From the NCBI GenBank assembly GCA_017509065.1, contig JAFWQM010000034.1, positions 1 through 38,026 of the forward strand: a DNA stretch of 38,026 nucleotides. The letters run 5' to 3'. The notes under the pieces are model-generated. The model was not told the origin of the DNA. It saw only the letters and a program-made list of their open reading frames with translations, and searched no databases. Position numbers and translations under genes: made by a program. Source of the stretch: Clostridia bacterium. GTDB lineage: Bacteria; Bacillota_A; Clostridia; Christensenellales; Aristaeellaceae. This document shows positions 1 through 6,398 of the stretch, piece after piece (position 1 is the stretch's first letter; each line of letters opens with the position of its first letter).

Positions 1-300
1 GGGTTACGCTGGGCGCTCCGCGCGCCCAGATCCGCAGCCTCAATCGGCGCAAGTCCGCTTACGCCCCGCGCTATTCCCTTCGGGAAGCGCGGGTTTCGGG
101 CGGCAATCCAAGGATTGCTCGCCCTCAGCCTCGCGTTGCTCGGCGCTATTCATGCGGAGATTGCTTGTTTCGGCTGATCTCACCGCCAATGATATTTCCA
201 CCACAGGCGGTCATCGGCGGTTCGTCCTGCGGCAAGGGATTTCATCCCTTGCATCCCAATAGGCGAATTTTCTCCGTTGGTTAAACCCAACAACATTCGC
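1..300. repeat. Chain of short perfect hairpins
   Basis: No credible gene is seen here. The DNA is a string of short inverted repeats with tiny loops: 10-16/22-28 (7 bp), 65-72/86-93 with an inner stem, 98-109/112-124 (GGGCG plus GCAATCC arms), 232-240/244-252 (9 bp, loop TTC) and 263-268/295-300. Loops are mostly TTC, AA or TCCGC. The layout resembles REP/BIME-type intergenic palindrome clusters. The region lies downstream of the leftward GH31 gene, so it could be transcribed as its 3' tail, but no clear U-tract terminator is visible. Confidence 0.6.
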
Positions 301-329
301 CAGTCGATTCGGGATCACGGAAGATAGAG

Positions 330-455
330 GCTTCTGGCCCAGGAAAGCCCGGGAAAATCCCAGGGGAAAGCTCGCTTTCCCCTGGTGATTTATCCCTGGC
401 TTTCACCGGACGCGAAGCGTCCGGTCAGGCGGCTTTCAGCCGCCGAGCCAGAAGC
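330..455. other. Possible cloverleaf-folding palindromic element
   Basis: An outer 9-bp perfect stem (GCTTCTGGC at 330-338 with GCCAGAAGC at 447-455) encloses three consecutive hairpins. The first has an inner perfect 11-bp stem 360-370/375-385 and flanking GAAAGCC/GGCTTTC pairing around 344-404. The second is 405-413/417-425 (9 bp, loop GAA). The third is 428-434/438-444 (7 bp, loop TTC). Nearly every base is paired in this model, which fits a structured RNA or a compound REP element. No promoter or terminator is evident. The fold is a by-eye reading of the sequence; any function is unknown. Confidence 0.5.
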
Positions 456-600
456 ATAACGTCGTGAGTATGTTTGTTCCTCTCTAGTATCAGCGGAAAC
501 AAAGCTGATTCATCCCGAAATGTAGTTTCCGCTATCGGTGTCCAGAGGACGAAGTCCTTTGGTTCAGGGGGTACGGGGGGCCGAAGAGGCCCCCTGCCTC
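456..600. repeat. Further hairpins before the GH31 gene
   Basis: The palindrome chain continues: 493-500/525-532 (GCGGAAAC/GTTTCCGC), 542-550/554-562 (one mismatch, loop GAA) and 576-582/588-594 (GGGGGCC/GGCCCCC). The last one starts about 20 bp past the GH31 stop codon and could stall or protect the 3' end of that leftward transcript, but no U-run follows it on the minus strand. No gene was found. Confidence 0.5.
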
Positions 601-614
601 GTCGTTCCTGAACG

Positions 615-2633
615 TTACATTTTCTTGAACAGCGGAATATAGTTGATCGGCGCTTTGGCGGTGATGGTCTGGCTGCCATGAACGGTTTCGCCGGTATGGA
701 TGTCCTGCCAGGTGCCTTTGGGCAGGTAGACAGCGCGCTCGAAGGTATCGGGGGTAAAGACGGGAGCCACCAGGTAATCCGGGCCGAACATGTACTGGTC
801 GGGCAAATCCCAGCATTTCTTATCCTCCGGGAACTCATAGAACATGGGCCGGATGAGGGGCGAGCCGTTCTCGTGCGCTTCCTGATAGATGCGTTTCAGG
901 TAGGGCTTCATGGAGACCCGCAGGTCGTATCCCTGCTTCATGACCTCGAAAACCTCCTCGCCCAGCGCCCACATTTCCGTGGGCTGGCCGGTGTGCAGGT
1001 AGCCGCCGCCCCGCTCCCGGTCGTCCAAGGCGGGGATGGTGAAGGGCTCGCGGTCGCCGTGCAGGCGCATGACCGGCGTGAATACCGCCCACTCGTACCA
1101 GCGCAGGAGCAATTGCCTGAAGGCCGGGTCGTTTACATTGCCCTCCATGAAGCCACCGATGTCGGTGTTCCACCAGGGGATGCCCGCCACGCCGATGTTC
1201 TGGCCAGCAACAATCTGGTCACGCAGGGATTCCCAGGAAGAGGGCACGTCGCCACTCCACAAAACGTTTCCGTACTTCTGACTGCCCGCCCAGCCGGCGC
1301 GCAGAAGGTTCACGGGCTGAGCGCCCATCGCGCTCATGGGCTCGAAGTAGGTGCGGCTGTACCACTGGGGGAAGATGTTGCTGCATTCCATGGCCGGGCC
1401 GATGAAATAGCGGTAGTTGTCGAAGTCGTACTTGGTCAGGTCTGGCTCGGAGTTGTCCAGCCAGAAGAAGTCGATGCCGTAATTGTAGTAGTGCTCTTTG
1501 CACTTTTCCCACACATAGGCGCGGGTTTCGGGATTGGTGGGGTCGATGGTGACGCAGTCGCCCTGGTAGTCGTATGTCTGGGCAGCGCCGCGCTCGGTGC
1601 GCATGAGCAGGCCCCGCTCCATCATTTCATTGAAGTTCTCGCTGCGCCGGTCCACGCTGGGCCACACGGACACGATCACCTTGATGCCCATGCTGTGCAG
1701 CTCGTCCACCATGGCCTTGGGGTCGGGCCAGTATTTTGTGTCGAATTTCCAGTCGCCCTGCACCGTCCAATGGAAAAAGTCGATGATGATGACATCAATG
1801 GGGATGTTCAGTTCCTTGTACTTCCGCGCGACAGTCAGCACTTCGTCCTGGGTGCGGTAGCGCAGCTTGCACTGCCACAGGCCCATGCAGTCCTCCCGCA
1901 TCATCGGTGCGCGGCCGGTGACAGATGTATAGTTATACAACAGTTCCTTGGGGGTGTCCGCCACAGTGATCCAGTAGTCCATGTCCTTGCAGGCATCGGC
2001 CCGCCATTCGGTCACGTTCCTGCCGAAGGTCACCTGGCCTACGGCGGGATTGTTCCACAGGAAGCCGTAGTTCAGGTTCGACACCGCGAAGGGCACGGAG
2101 GTCTGGGAATTGCGCTGGATCAGCTCCAGGGTACAGCCCTTCAAATCCAGATATTTCTGCTGGTACTGGCCCATGCCGAACAGCTTTTCCCCGTCGTTGG
2201 GCTCAAAGCGCACGGTCAGCCGGTAGTCGCCCGCGGTGTAGGGCAGCCATTCGCGGGAAGGGCGTTTCAGGCAGTGGCTTTCCCGAGTGACGGAGCCGTC
2301 ATAGAAGCGGAAATGCTCTTTTAGGATTTGCTTTCCGTCCCGGTAAAAGGTGATGACACCGCTGCGGTTCACGGTGGCTTTGACGCGCCCGTTCTCGATA
2401 CTGGCCATGGGGGATTCCCAGAAGGAACCATCCCCGTTCCGGCACGTTTCGGAATACATTTCAATTTTGGCCTGCGTCGCTTCGGGCGTTTCGGTCAGCG
2501 CCCAGTCATTGCCGGTGAACCGCGGAAACATCGTGGCCCGCACCCGCAGGCTGTCCTTCCCCCAGGCTTCGATCCGCAGGGTTTCGCCGCCGCGCCGGGC
2601 AATCAGGGCGTTTTTTTCTTGCTGGAAAATCAT
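615..2633 (-). CDS. GH31 glycoside hydrolase, alpha-xylosidase/alpha-glucosidase type
   Basis: This is a 672-residue family 31 retaining alpha-glycosidase, expected to release alpha-linked xylose or glucose from the non-reducing ends of oligosaccharides. An N-terminal beta-sandwich of about 200 residues precedes the (beta/alpha)8 barrel. The nucleophile lies in DFFWLDNSEPD (Asp393), the acid/base is Asp527 in HGDREP, and the typical PWWNTDIGGF segment stands between them. The form WLDxxEPD is closer to the alpha-xylosidase branch (WLDATEPE in family members) than to the usual WxDMNE of glucosidases, but substrate preference is an inference. There is no signal peptide, so it should be cytoplasmic and act on imported oligosaccharides. 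The start was chosen at the ATG at 2633 because AAAGGAGG lies 6-7 nt upstream; an in-frame reading 27 nt longer lacks a ribosome binding site. It lies 40 bp behind the LOG-family gene and is probably co-transcribed with it. Confidence 0.9.
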   Translation of the reverse strand: MIFQQEKNALIARRGGETLRIEAWGKDSLRVRATMFPRFTGNDWALTETPEATQAKIEMYSETCRNGDGSFWESPMASIENGRVKATVNRSGVITFYRDGKQILKEHFRFYDGSVTRESHCLKRPSREWLPYTAGDYRLTVRFEPNDGEKLFGMGQYQQKYLDLKGCTLELIQRNSQTSVPFAVSNLNYGFLWNNPAVGQVTFGRNVTEWRADACKDMDYWITVADTPKELLYNYTSVTGRAPMMREDCMGLWQCKLRYRTQDEVLTVARKYKELNIPIDVIIIDFFHWTVQGDWKFDTKYWPDPKAMVDELHSMGIKVIVSVWPSVDRRSENFNEMMERGLLMRTERGAAQTYDYQGDCVTIDPTNPETRAYVWEKCKEHYYNYGIDFFWLDNSEPDLTKYDFDNYRYFIGPAMECSNIFPQWYSRTYFEPMSAMGAQPVNLLRAGWAGSQKYGNVLWSGDVPSSWESLRDQIVAGQNIGVAGIPWWNTDIGGFMEGNVNDPAFRQLLLRWYEWAVFTPVMRLHGDREPFTIPALDDRERGGGYLHTGQPTEMWALGEEVFEVMKQGYDLRVSMKPYLKRIYQEAHENGSPLIRPMFYEFPEDKKCWDLPDQYMFGPDYLVAPVFTPDTFERAVYLPKGTWQDIHTGETVHGSQTITAKAPINYIPLFKKM

Positions 2634-2673
2634 AGGGAACCTCCTTTGTTTGTTAATCACTTAAAGTACCCTT

Positions 2674-3222
2674 TCACTCATAATCATAATCATCCAACAT
2701 CCGCAGCAGTTCCGCGGGTTCTTCCGCCGCAAGCAGCATGCGATAATCCTTTTCTTTGAGCAGCTTATCCTGATACGCCCGTTCGAGCTGGGTGAGCAGG
2801 CCGTCGTAATAATGATTCACGTTCAGCAGGCCGATGGGCCTGTCCAGCAGTCCAGCCTGGGCGACGGCCCACACCTCCATGAGCTCGTCCAGCGTGCCCA
2901 CACCGCCGGGCAGGGCGATGTAAGCGTCGCCGCGCTCCATGAGCAGGGTCTTGCGCTCGGAGATGGTTTTCGCCATGAGCAGTTCGCCTGTGCCTGGATA
3001 GGGCGGGAAATCGCGGTAGCATTCCACGTTGATGCCCACCACGAAGCCGCCTTCCTCAATGGCCCCTTTCGCCACCCGCCCCATCAGGCCCACCATGCCG
3101 CTGCCGTACACCAGCGTGCGTCCCTGCCGGGCGATGAGCCGGCCTAATTCCTCCGCCGCGTCCAGGTACGCTGCCGGACAGTCGTCCGCCGAGCCGCAGA
3201 ACACTGTGATGTTCTTTCGCAT
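2674..3222 (-). CDS. LOG-family protein (TIGR00730-type phosphoribohydrolase)
   Basis: This 182-residue Rossmann-fold protein belongs to the LOG/YvdD family, whose members hydrolyse nucleoside 5'-monophosphates (cytokinin riboside monophosphate in plants, AMP or related nucleotides in bacteria) to base and ribose 5-phosphate. The signature PGGVGTLDE is complete (residues 105-113) and is preceded by ERKTLLMERGDA (89-100), which carries the conserved Arg-Lys pair. The N-terminal FCGS and GSGMVGLMG stretches match the nucleotide-binding part of the family. The start at 3222 has AAGGAG 8 nt upstream; the open frame continues further upstream without a ribosome site and across the neighbouring terminator, so that extension was rejected. 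The physiological substrate in this organism cannot be read from sequence. GH31 follows 40 bp downstream. Confidence 0.88.
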   Translation of the reverse strand: MRKNITVFCGSADDCPAAYLDAAEELGRLIARQGRTLVYGSGMVGLMGRVAKGAIEEGGFVVGINVECYRDFPPYPGTGELLMAKTISERKTLLMERGDAYIALPGGVGTLDELMEVWAVAQAGLLDRPIGLLNVNHYYDGLLTQLERAYQDKLLKEKDYRMLLAAEEPAELLRMLDDYDYE

Positions 3223-3255
3223 TTCGTTTGCTCCTTGCTGTTGATGAAAACAAAA

Positions 3256-3280
3256 GCGGGCTGCGATAATCGCAGTCCGC
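3256..3280 (-). terminator. Intrinsic terminator of the LRR gene
   Basis: Arms 3256-3267 and 3269-3280 pair over 12 bp with one mismatch. On the minus strand the stem is followed by TTTTGTTTT. It lies 14 bp after the LRR stop codon and separates that gene from the LOG gene. Confidence 0.85.
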
Positions 3281-3293
3281 AAATAAACCCGGT

Positions 3294-4253
3294 TCAATCC
3301 AGGTTCTTGAAAGGAACGTATTTGTGGATCTTTGCAGGAACGTTTTCTCTTTCCCAGAACATTTCGAGCAGGGTGTTGTACCGATGATGCTCGCGCCACG
3401 CGCCATGAGCGCCGCCGGTAGCGTTGTCGATCCGGCATCCGGGCAGGGAGGAGTGCAGCATGCTCACAATTGAATTGGAAACGGGGCCGTTGTTGGAGCC
3501 ATACGCGCTGTTGTAAATGAACAGGCGGCGCAGATGGGTCAGCCCTGTCAGGGGTCTGAAATCGCTGATGCTGTTGTTTGCGATGTTCAGGTCGACCAGG
3601 CTTTCGCAGCCCGCCATGGCCGTGATATCGGTGACCTTATTGGAAAACAGCTCCAGGTACTCCAGCTCCTTCAGGGAACCCAGGGGGGTAACATCGGTGA
3701 TGTTGTTTTTGCCCAGGATCAGCACCTTGAGCTGCGGCATTTCATAGAGGAAGTTCAGGTTATCAACGGCGTTGTGGCCGATGTCCAGGGCTTTCAGGTT
3801 CTTGCAGAAGCGCAGAATCTGCAGATCCGCGGTCGAATGCAGAGCGCACTGGTTGTTGTGCAGGGTGGAGAAGGCGGTCTGGTCGGTGCGGACGCGATGG
3901 GGCGTGCGCTCGGGGTGCAGGGGATTGTCGCAGGGAATCACCATCGTCCAGCCGAATTCCACCTGCGGGCAGGCGGCATGCAGGGATTCTACCTGGGAAG
4001 CGTACACGTCGGTGTTGTACATATCCAGCTTTTTCAGATTCGGCAGCTGGTTAATGAATTTCACCAGGTTATTGAAATCGTTCCCCTGGCGGCTCAGCAC
4101 CACATTGCCCAGATCGACCGTTTCCGCGTTTTTTTTCACCCGGATGGAACTGCCCTTTTCCGTGGTGAAAGTAACGGTTTCTCCCTCCGTCATACCGGCG
4201 GCAGCCAGACAGAGCAGCAGCAGCGCCAGCGCAATTACAGTCAGCTTCTTCAT
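3294..4253 (-). CDS. Secreted leucine-rich-repeat protein
   Basis: This is a 319-residue exported protein. A signal peptide is clear (KK, then a Leu/Ala-rich core ending near residue 22). The central part carries internalin/SDS22-like repeats of 21-23 residues with LxxLxIxxNxIxD patterns: LKALDIGHNAV, LKVLILGKNNITDV, LEYLELFSNKVTDI, LVDLNIANNSISDF and LRRLFIYNSA. A shorter LRR-like segment (LKKLDMYNTDV) comes earlier. No cell-wall anchor, lipobox or transmembrane segment follows, so the product is probably secreted or loosely attached. LRRs of this type bind proteins or glycans; the partner is unknown. The start at 4253 has a strong GGAGGA 7 nt upstream. It has its own -10 element and terminator, so it is probably monocistronic. 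Confidence 0.82.
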   Translation of the reverse strand: MKKLTVIALALLLLCLAAAGMTEGETVTFTTEKGSSIRVKKNAETVDLGNVVLSRQGNDFNNLVKFINQLPNLKKLDMYNTDVYASQVESLHAACPQVEFGWTMVIPCDNPLHPERTPHRVRTDQTAFSTLHNNQCALHSTADLQILRFCKNLKALDIGHNAVDNLNFLYEMPQLKVLILGKNNITDVTPLGSLKELEYLELFSNKVTDITAMAGCESLVDLNIANNSISDFRPLTGLTHLRRLFIYNSAYGSNNGPVSNSIVSMLHSSLPGCRIDNATGGAHGAWREHHRYNTLLEMFWERENVPAKIHKYVPFKNLD

Positions 4254-4310
4254 GCGCTTCCTCCTTCATTCGTTCTTCATCCGCGCCAAGCAGGCGAATA
4301 GATCATCATT

Positions 4311-4316
4311 ATTATA
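4311..4316 (-). promoter_or_regulatory. Consensus -10 element for the LRR gene
   Basis: TATAAT reads on the minus strand 58 bp before the start codon. The -35 region is poor (ATTTCA at 17 bp), but the upstream DNA is very AT-rich, which suggests an UP-element or activator dependence. Confidence 0.5.
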
Positions 4317-4386
4317 ACATGGGAACATAAAAATGAAATAATTCCATGAAAATTTAACATTTTTCAGGTCAAAGTCCGTGCTTCCT

Positions 4387-5466
4387 TCATGCTTTTCCGG
4401 TCAGCTTCCTGCGCTCCATGCGGCGGATGCGGTTAATGTGGCGCTCGAAATCGCCGTTATCCATGAGCTGGGAAAGCACGTACTGCTCAAACGCGGGCAC
4501 CGTGCAGGAATAAAAGCCCACCCTGCTTTGGAACAGCGGAACCAGGCGGAACGGCAGCACCATATAGCCCACGCGGATGGCCGGCGAAATGGTGCGGGTA
4601 AAAGTGTTCAGATAGATGACATTTTCCTTTTTCGACTGGGAAAACACGGTCTCCTCCGGCTTGCGCAGCAGGGAGAATTCCGACTCAAAATCATCCTCCA
4701 CGATGAACCGTTCGCCCTCCGCGGCCCAGTGGATATATTCCCGGCGCTTCGACGCGCTGGCGGTAACGCCGCTGGGAAAACTGCGGTAGGGCGTGATATG
4801 TAAAACCGACGCGCCTGTGGCGGCGAGGGCGGCGGACTGGATGCCGTCGTGGGCCAGCGGAAGCAGGTCGCAGGTTACACCTTTTGCGCGGTAAACCTGC
4901 TCGATTTTTTCGTAAGAAGGGCTTTCAATGGCATAAATCCTGTCCCGTCCCAGCATCTCCACCACCAGCCCGTACAGATATTCAGCACCCGAGCCGATCA
5001 CGATCTGTTCCGGCGCGGCGCTCATGCCCCGGTTGCGGGCCAGATAGCGCGCGATGGCCTGGCGCAGGGCTTCGCAGCCCGTGTTCGGGGATTTGCTCAG
5101 CAGCGCTTCACCGTATTCGGTCATCACCCGGCGCATGGTGCGGGCAAGTACGGAGAAGGGAAAACCATTCTCCTGCTTCGGCGCGTACAGGATCGGGGCA
5201 GTAGGATGCGGCGCCGGAAGCGGCACCTGCGCGAAGCCGTCCAGCGGACGGTAAATCACGTAATACCCGCTGCGTGGACGGGATTCGATGTACCCCTCCT
5301 GGCAAAGCAGTTCATAGCTGTGCTCCACGGTTATTACGCTCAGGCTTTCTTCCCGGGCGGTTTCACGCCGGGACGGGATTCTCTCGCCGTAAGCCCATAT
5401 GCCTTGGGTAATCTTTTCCCGGAGCGCTTCGTACAGTTTGAGATACGCGGACTTCTGCTGTTTCAT
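4387..5466 (-). CDS. MocR-type GntR/aminotransferase regulator, lysine-less and C-terminally short
   Basis: The protein has 359 residues. Residues 1-70 form a GntR winged helix (LYEALREKITQGIWAYGERIPSRRE, broken in the family-typical way by SVITVEHSYELL). The rest is a fold-type I aminotransferase-like domain with TPYRSFPSGV and VEDDFESEF, as in GabR/PdxR. Two defects stand out. The lysine that forms the Schiff base with PLP in the family motif TFSKT is an arginine here (VIYLNTFTRTIS, Arg291, codon at 4594-4596 on the minus strand). The protein also stops right after the HINRIRRMERRK helix, roughly 90-110 residues short of usual MocR length, so the C-terminal subdomain is absent. It may still bind DNA and possibly a pyridoxal-type ligand non-covalently, or it may be decaying. 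The weak AAGG before the ATG at 5466 supports this start. It is divergent from the ECF S component, its likely target. Confidence 0.8.
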   Translation of the reverse strand: MKQQKSAYLKLYEALREKITQGIWAYGERIPSRRETAREESLSVITVEHSYELLCQEGYIESRPRSGYYVIYRPLDGFAQVPLPAPHPTAPILYAPKQENGFPFSVLARTMRRVMTEYGEALLSKSPNTGCEALRQAIARYLARNRGMSAAPEQIVIGSGAEYLYGLVVEMLGRDRIYAIESPSYEKIEQVYRAKGVTCDLLPLAHDGIQSAALAATGASVLHITPYRSFPSGVTASASKRREYIHWAAEGERFIVEDDFESEFSLLRKPEETVFSQSKKENVIYLNTFTRTISPAIRVGYMVLPFRLVPLFQSRVGFYSCTVPAFEQYVLSQLMDNGDFERHINRIRRMERRKLTGKA

Positions 5467-5516
5467 CTGGCCTTATGTTTTTCTCCTGTTCTGGCACTTT
5501 TATGATGGCCAATTTC

Positions 5517-5545
5517 AGTATATACTAAGTCCACTTTCCAGTCAA
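5517..5545 (-). promoter_or_regulatory. Sigma-A promoter of the MocR-like gene
   Basis: TTGACT at 5540-5545, a 17-bp spacer and TATACT at 5517-5522 read on the minus strand toward the start at 5466. It lies in the divergent intergenic region shared with the ECF gene, so a regulator bound here could control both directions. No clear matching promoter was seen for the plus strand. Confidence 0.65.
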
Positions 5546-5650
5546 GGTTTGGCCTGAGTTCTTTGTTCCAAGCCTAAGATCAGCCGGAAAGAACGGTGAA
5601 ACACCCGGAGTTCCTTATATTTTTAACTGTTATGAAGGAGATGAAAACCG

Positions 5651-6208
5651 ATGAAGAGGCAGGACGCAAAAATATTGAACACGGTCCTGGTTGGTGCGCT
5701 GGCTGCGATGGTGTATGTGGTCACGCTGTTCCGCTTTCCGTTGCTTGGTTCCAAGGTGCATTTTGCGAACGCGGTGTGCCTGCTGGGCGGCATGCTGCTG
5801 GGGCCGACCCTGGGCGGCCTCGCGGCGGGGCTGGGTTCGGCGCTGTATGACGCTTTTAACGGCTATGACCTGGTCAACGTGCTGATCACTTTTGTCAGCA
5901 AGTTCGCCATGGCCTGGGTGTGCGGCATCGTTATGGAAGCCGCCGGCAAGCGGAAGAGCAAATTCGACCGCACGGTGCTGGCGGGCGTTGCAGGCGCGCT
6001 GACCTATGTTGCGCTGTATATGCTTAAGACCTTTATTTATCAGCGCTTCGTATACGGTTATCCCCCGGATGCGGTGGGCGTAACCATGATGAGCAAGCTG
6101 ATCCCCTCCCTCATTAACGCCGGGGCGGCTGTGGTCGCCGCGCCGCTGTTCTTCCACGCCGTTCTTCCCGCCCTGCGGGCAGCCGGCATCGTTCACAGTG
6201 AAGCCTGA
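5651..6208 (+). CDS. ECF transporter S component (vitamin uptake)
   Basis: This is a 185-residue integral membrane substrate-binding (S) subunit of an energy-coupling-factor transporter. It has about five to six hydrophobic segments, beginning with TVLVGALAAMVYVVTLF (residues 11-27). The stretch FANAVCLLGGMLLGP followed by GGLAAGLGSALYDAF is typical of group II S components that share the EcfAAT module. Such proteins bind vitamins or precursors with nanomolar affinity; the substrate cannot be read directly. The divergent MocR-type regulator suggests a B6-type compound, because MocR/PdxR proteins often sense pyridoxal phosphate; this is inference. EcfA and EcfT are not in the window, as expected for a stand-alone S gene. 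The start is the ATG at 5651, 11 nt after AAGGAG; an ATG at 5641 is out of frame. Confidence 0.85.
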   Translation: MKRQDAKILNTVLVGALAAMVYVVTLFRFPLLGSKVHFANAVCLLGGMLLGPTLGGLAAGLGSALYDAFNGYDLVNVLITFVSKFAMAWVCGIVMEAAGKRKSKFDRTVLAGVAGALTYVALYMLKTFIYQRFVYGYPPDAVGVTMMSKLIPSLINAGAAVVAAPLFFHAVLPALRAAGIVHSEA

Positions 6209-6213
6209 TACAG

Positions 6214-6314
6214 CTAACCCGGATAAACCGGAAGAGTTTCCCCCAGACCTCCTTCCAAGAAAGCCATAATAAAGGTTTCAGACTTTTTGCCATTTTGCGA
6301 AGATTTTCACTCAT
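6214..6314 (-). repeat. Dispersed intergenic repeat, copy A (uninterrupted)
   Basis: Read on the minus strand, the 78 nt from 6314 to 6237 match 35921-35998 with 10 mismatches by my count. The adjoining 26 nt (6239-6214) match 36166-36191 with one mismatch. Here the two parts are contiguous; in the other copy about 167 bp lie between them. The unit contains an ATG-started reading frame (MSENLRKMA...), but differences between copies fall at codon positions 1, 2 and 3 as 4, 4 and 2, which argues against protein-coding constraint. Confidence 0.7.
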
Positions 6315-6332
6315 AAGGGCCTAAAGATACAA

Positions 6333-6387
6333 CTGGGGGAAACCGCTCCTTGGCTTCCAATGAGCGGTTTCCCCCAGATATTTTTTG
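6333..6387 (+). terminator. Strong hairpin between the ECF gene and the flavoprotein
   Basis: Arms CTGGGGGAAACCGCTC (6333-6348) and its exact complement (6362-6377) give a 16-bp perfect stem with a 13-nt loop. TATTTTTT follows on the plus strand, so it can terminate rightward ECF transcription. The stop codon of the leftward flavoprotein is at 6399, so the same hairpin ends its mRNA, though without a good U-run in that direction. The right arm recurs at about 36150-36164 inside the dispersed repeat. Confidence 0.75.
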
Positions 6388-6398
6388 GATATTCAGTA

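Noticed and set aside
678..2324. 548-codon plus-strand frame opposite the GH31 gene
   Set aside because: Antisense shadow of a well-supported enzyme gene; composition is not protein-like.
6333..6377. Hairpin as the flavoprotein's own intrinsic terminator
   Set aside because: The U-run is on the plus strand only, so it fits ECF termination better; leftward it can only protect the 3' end.
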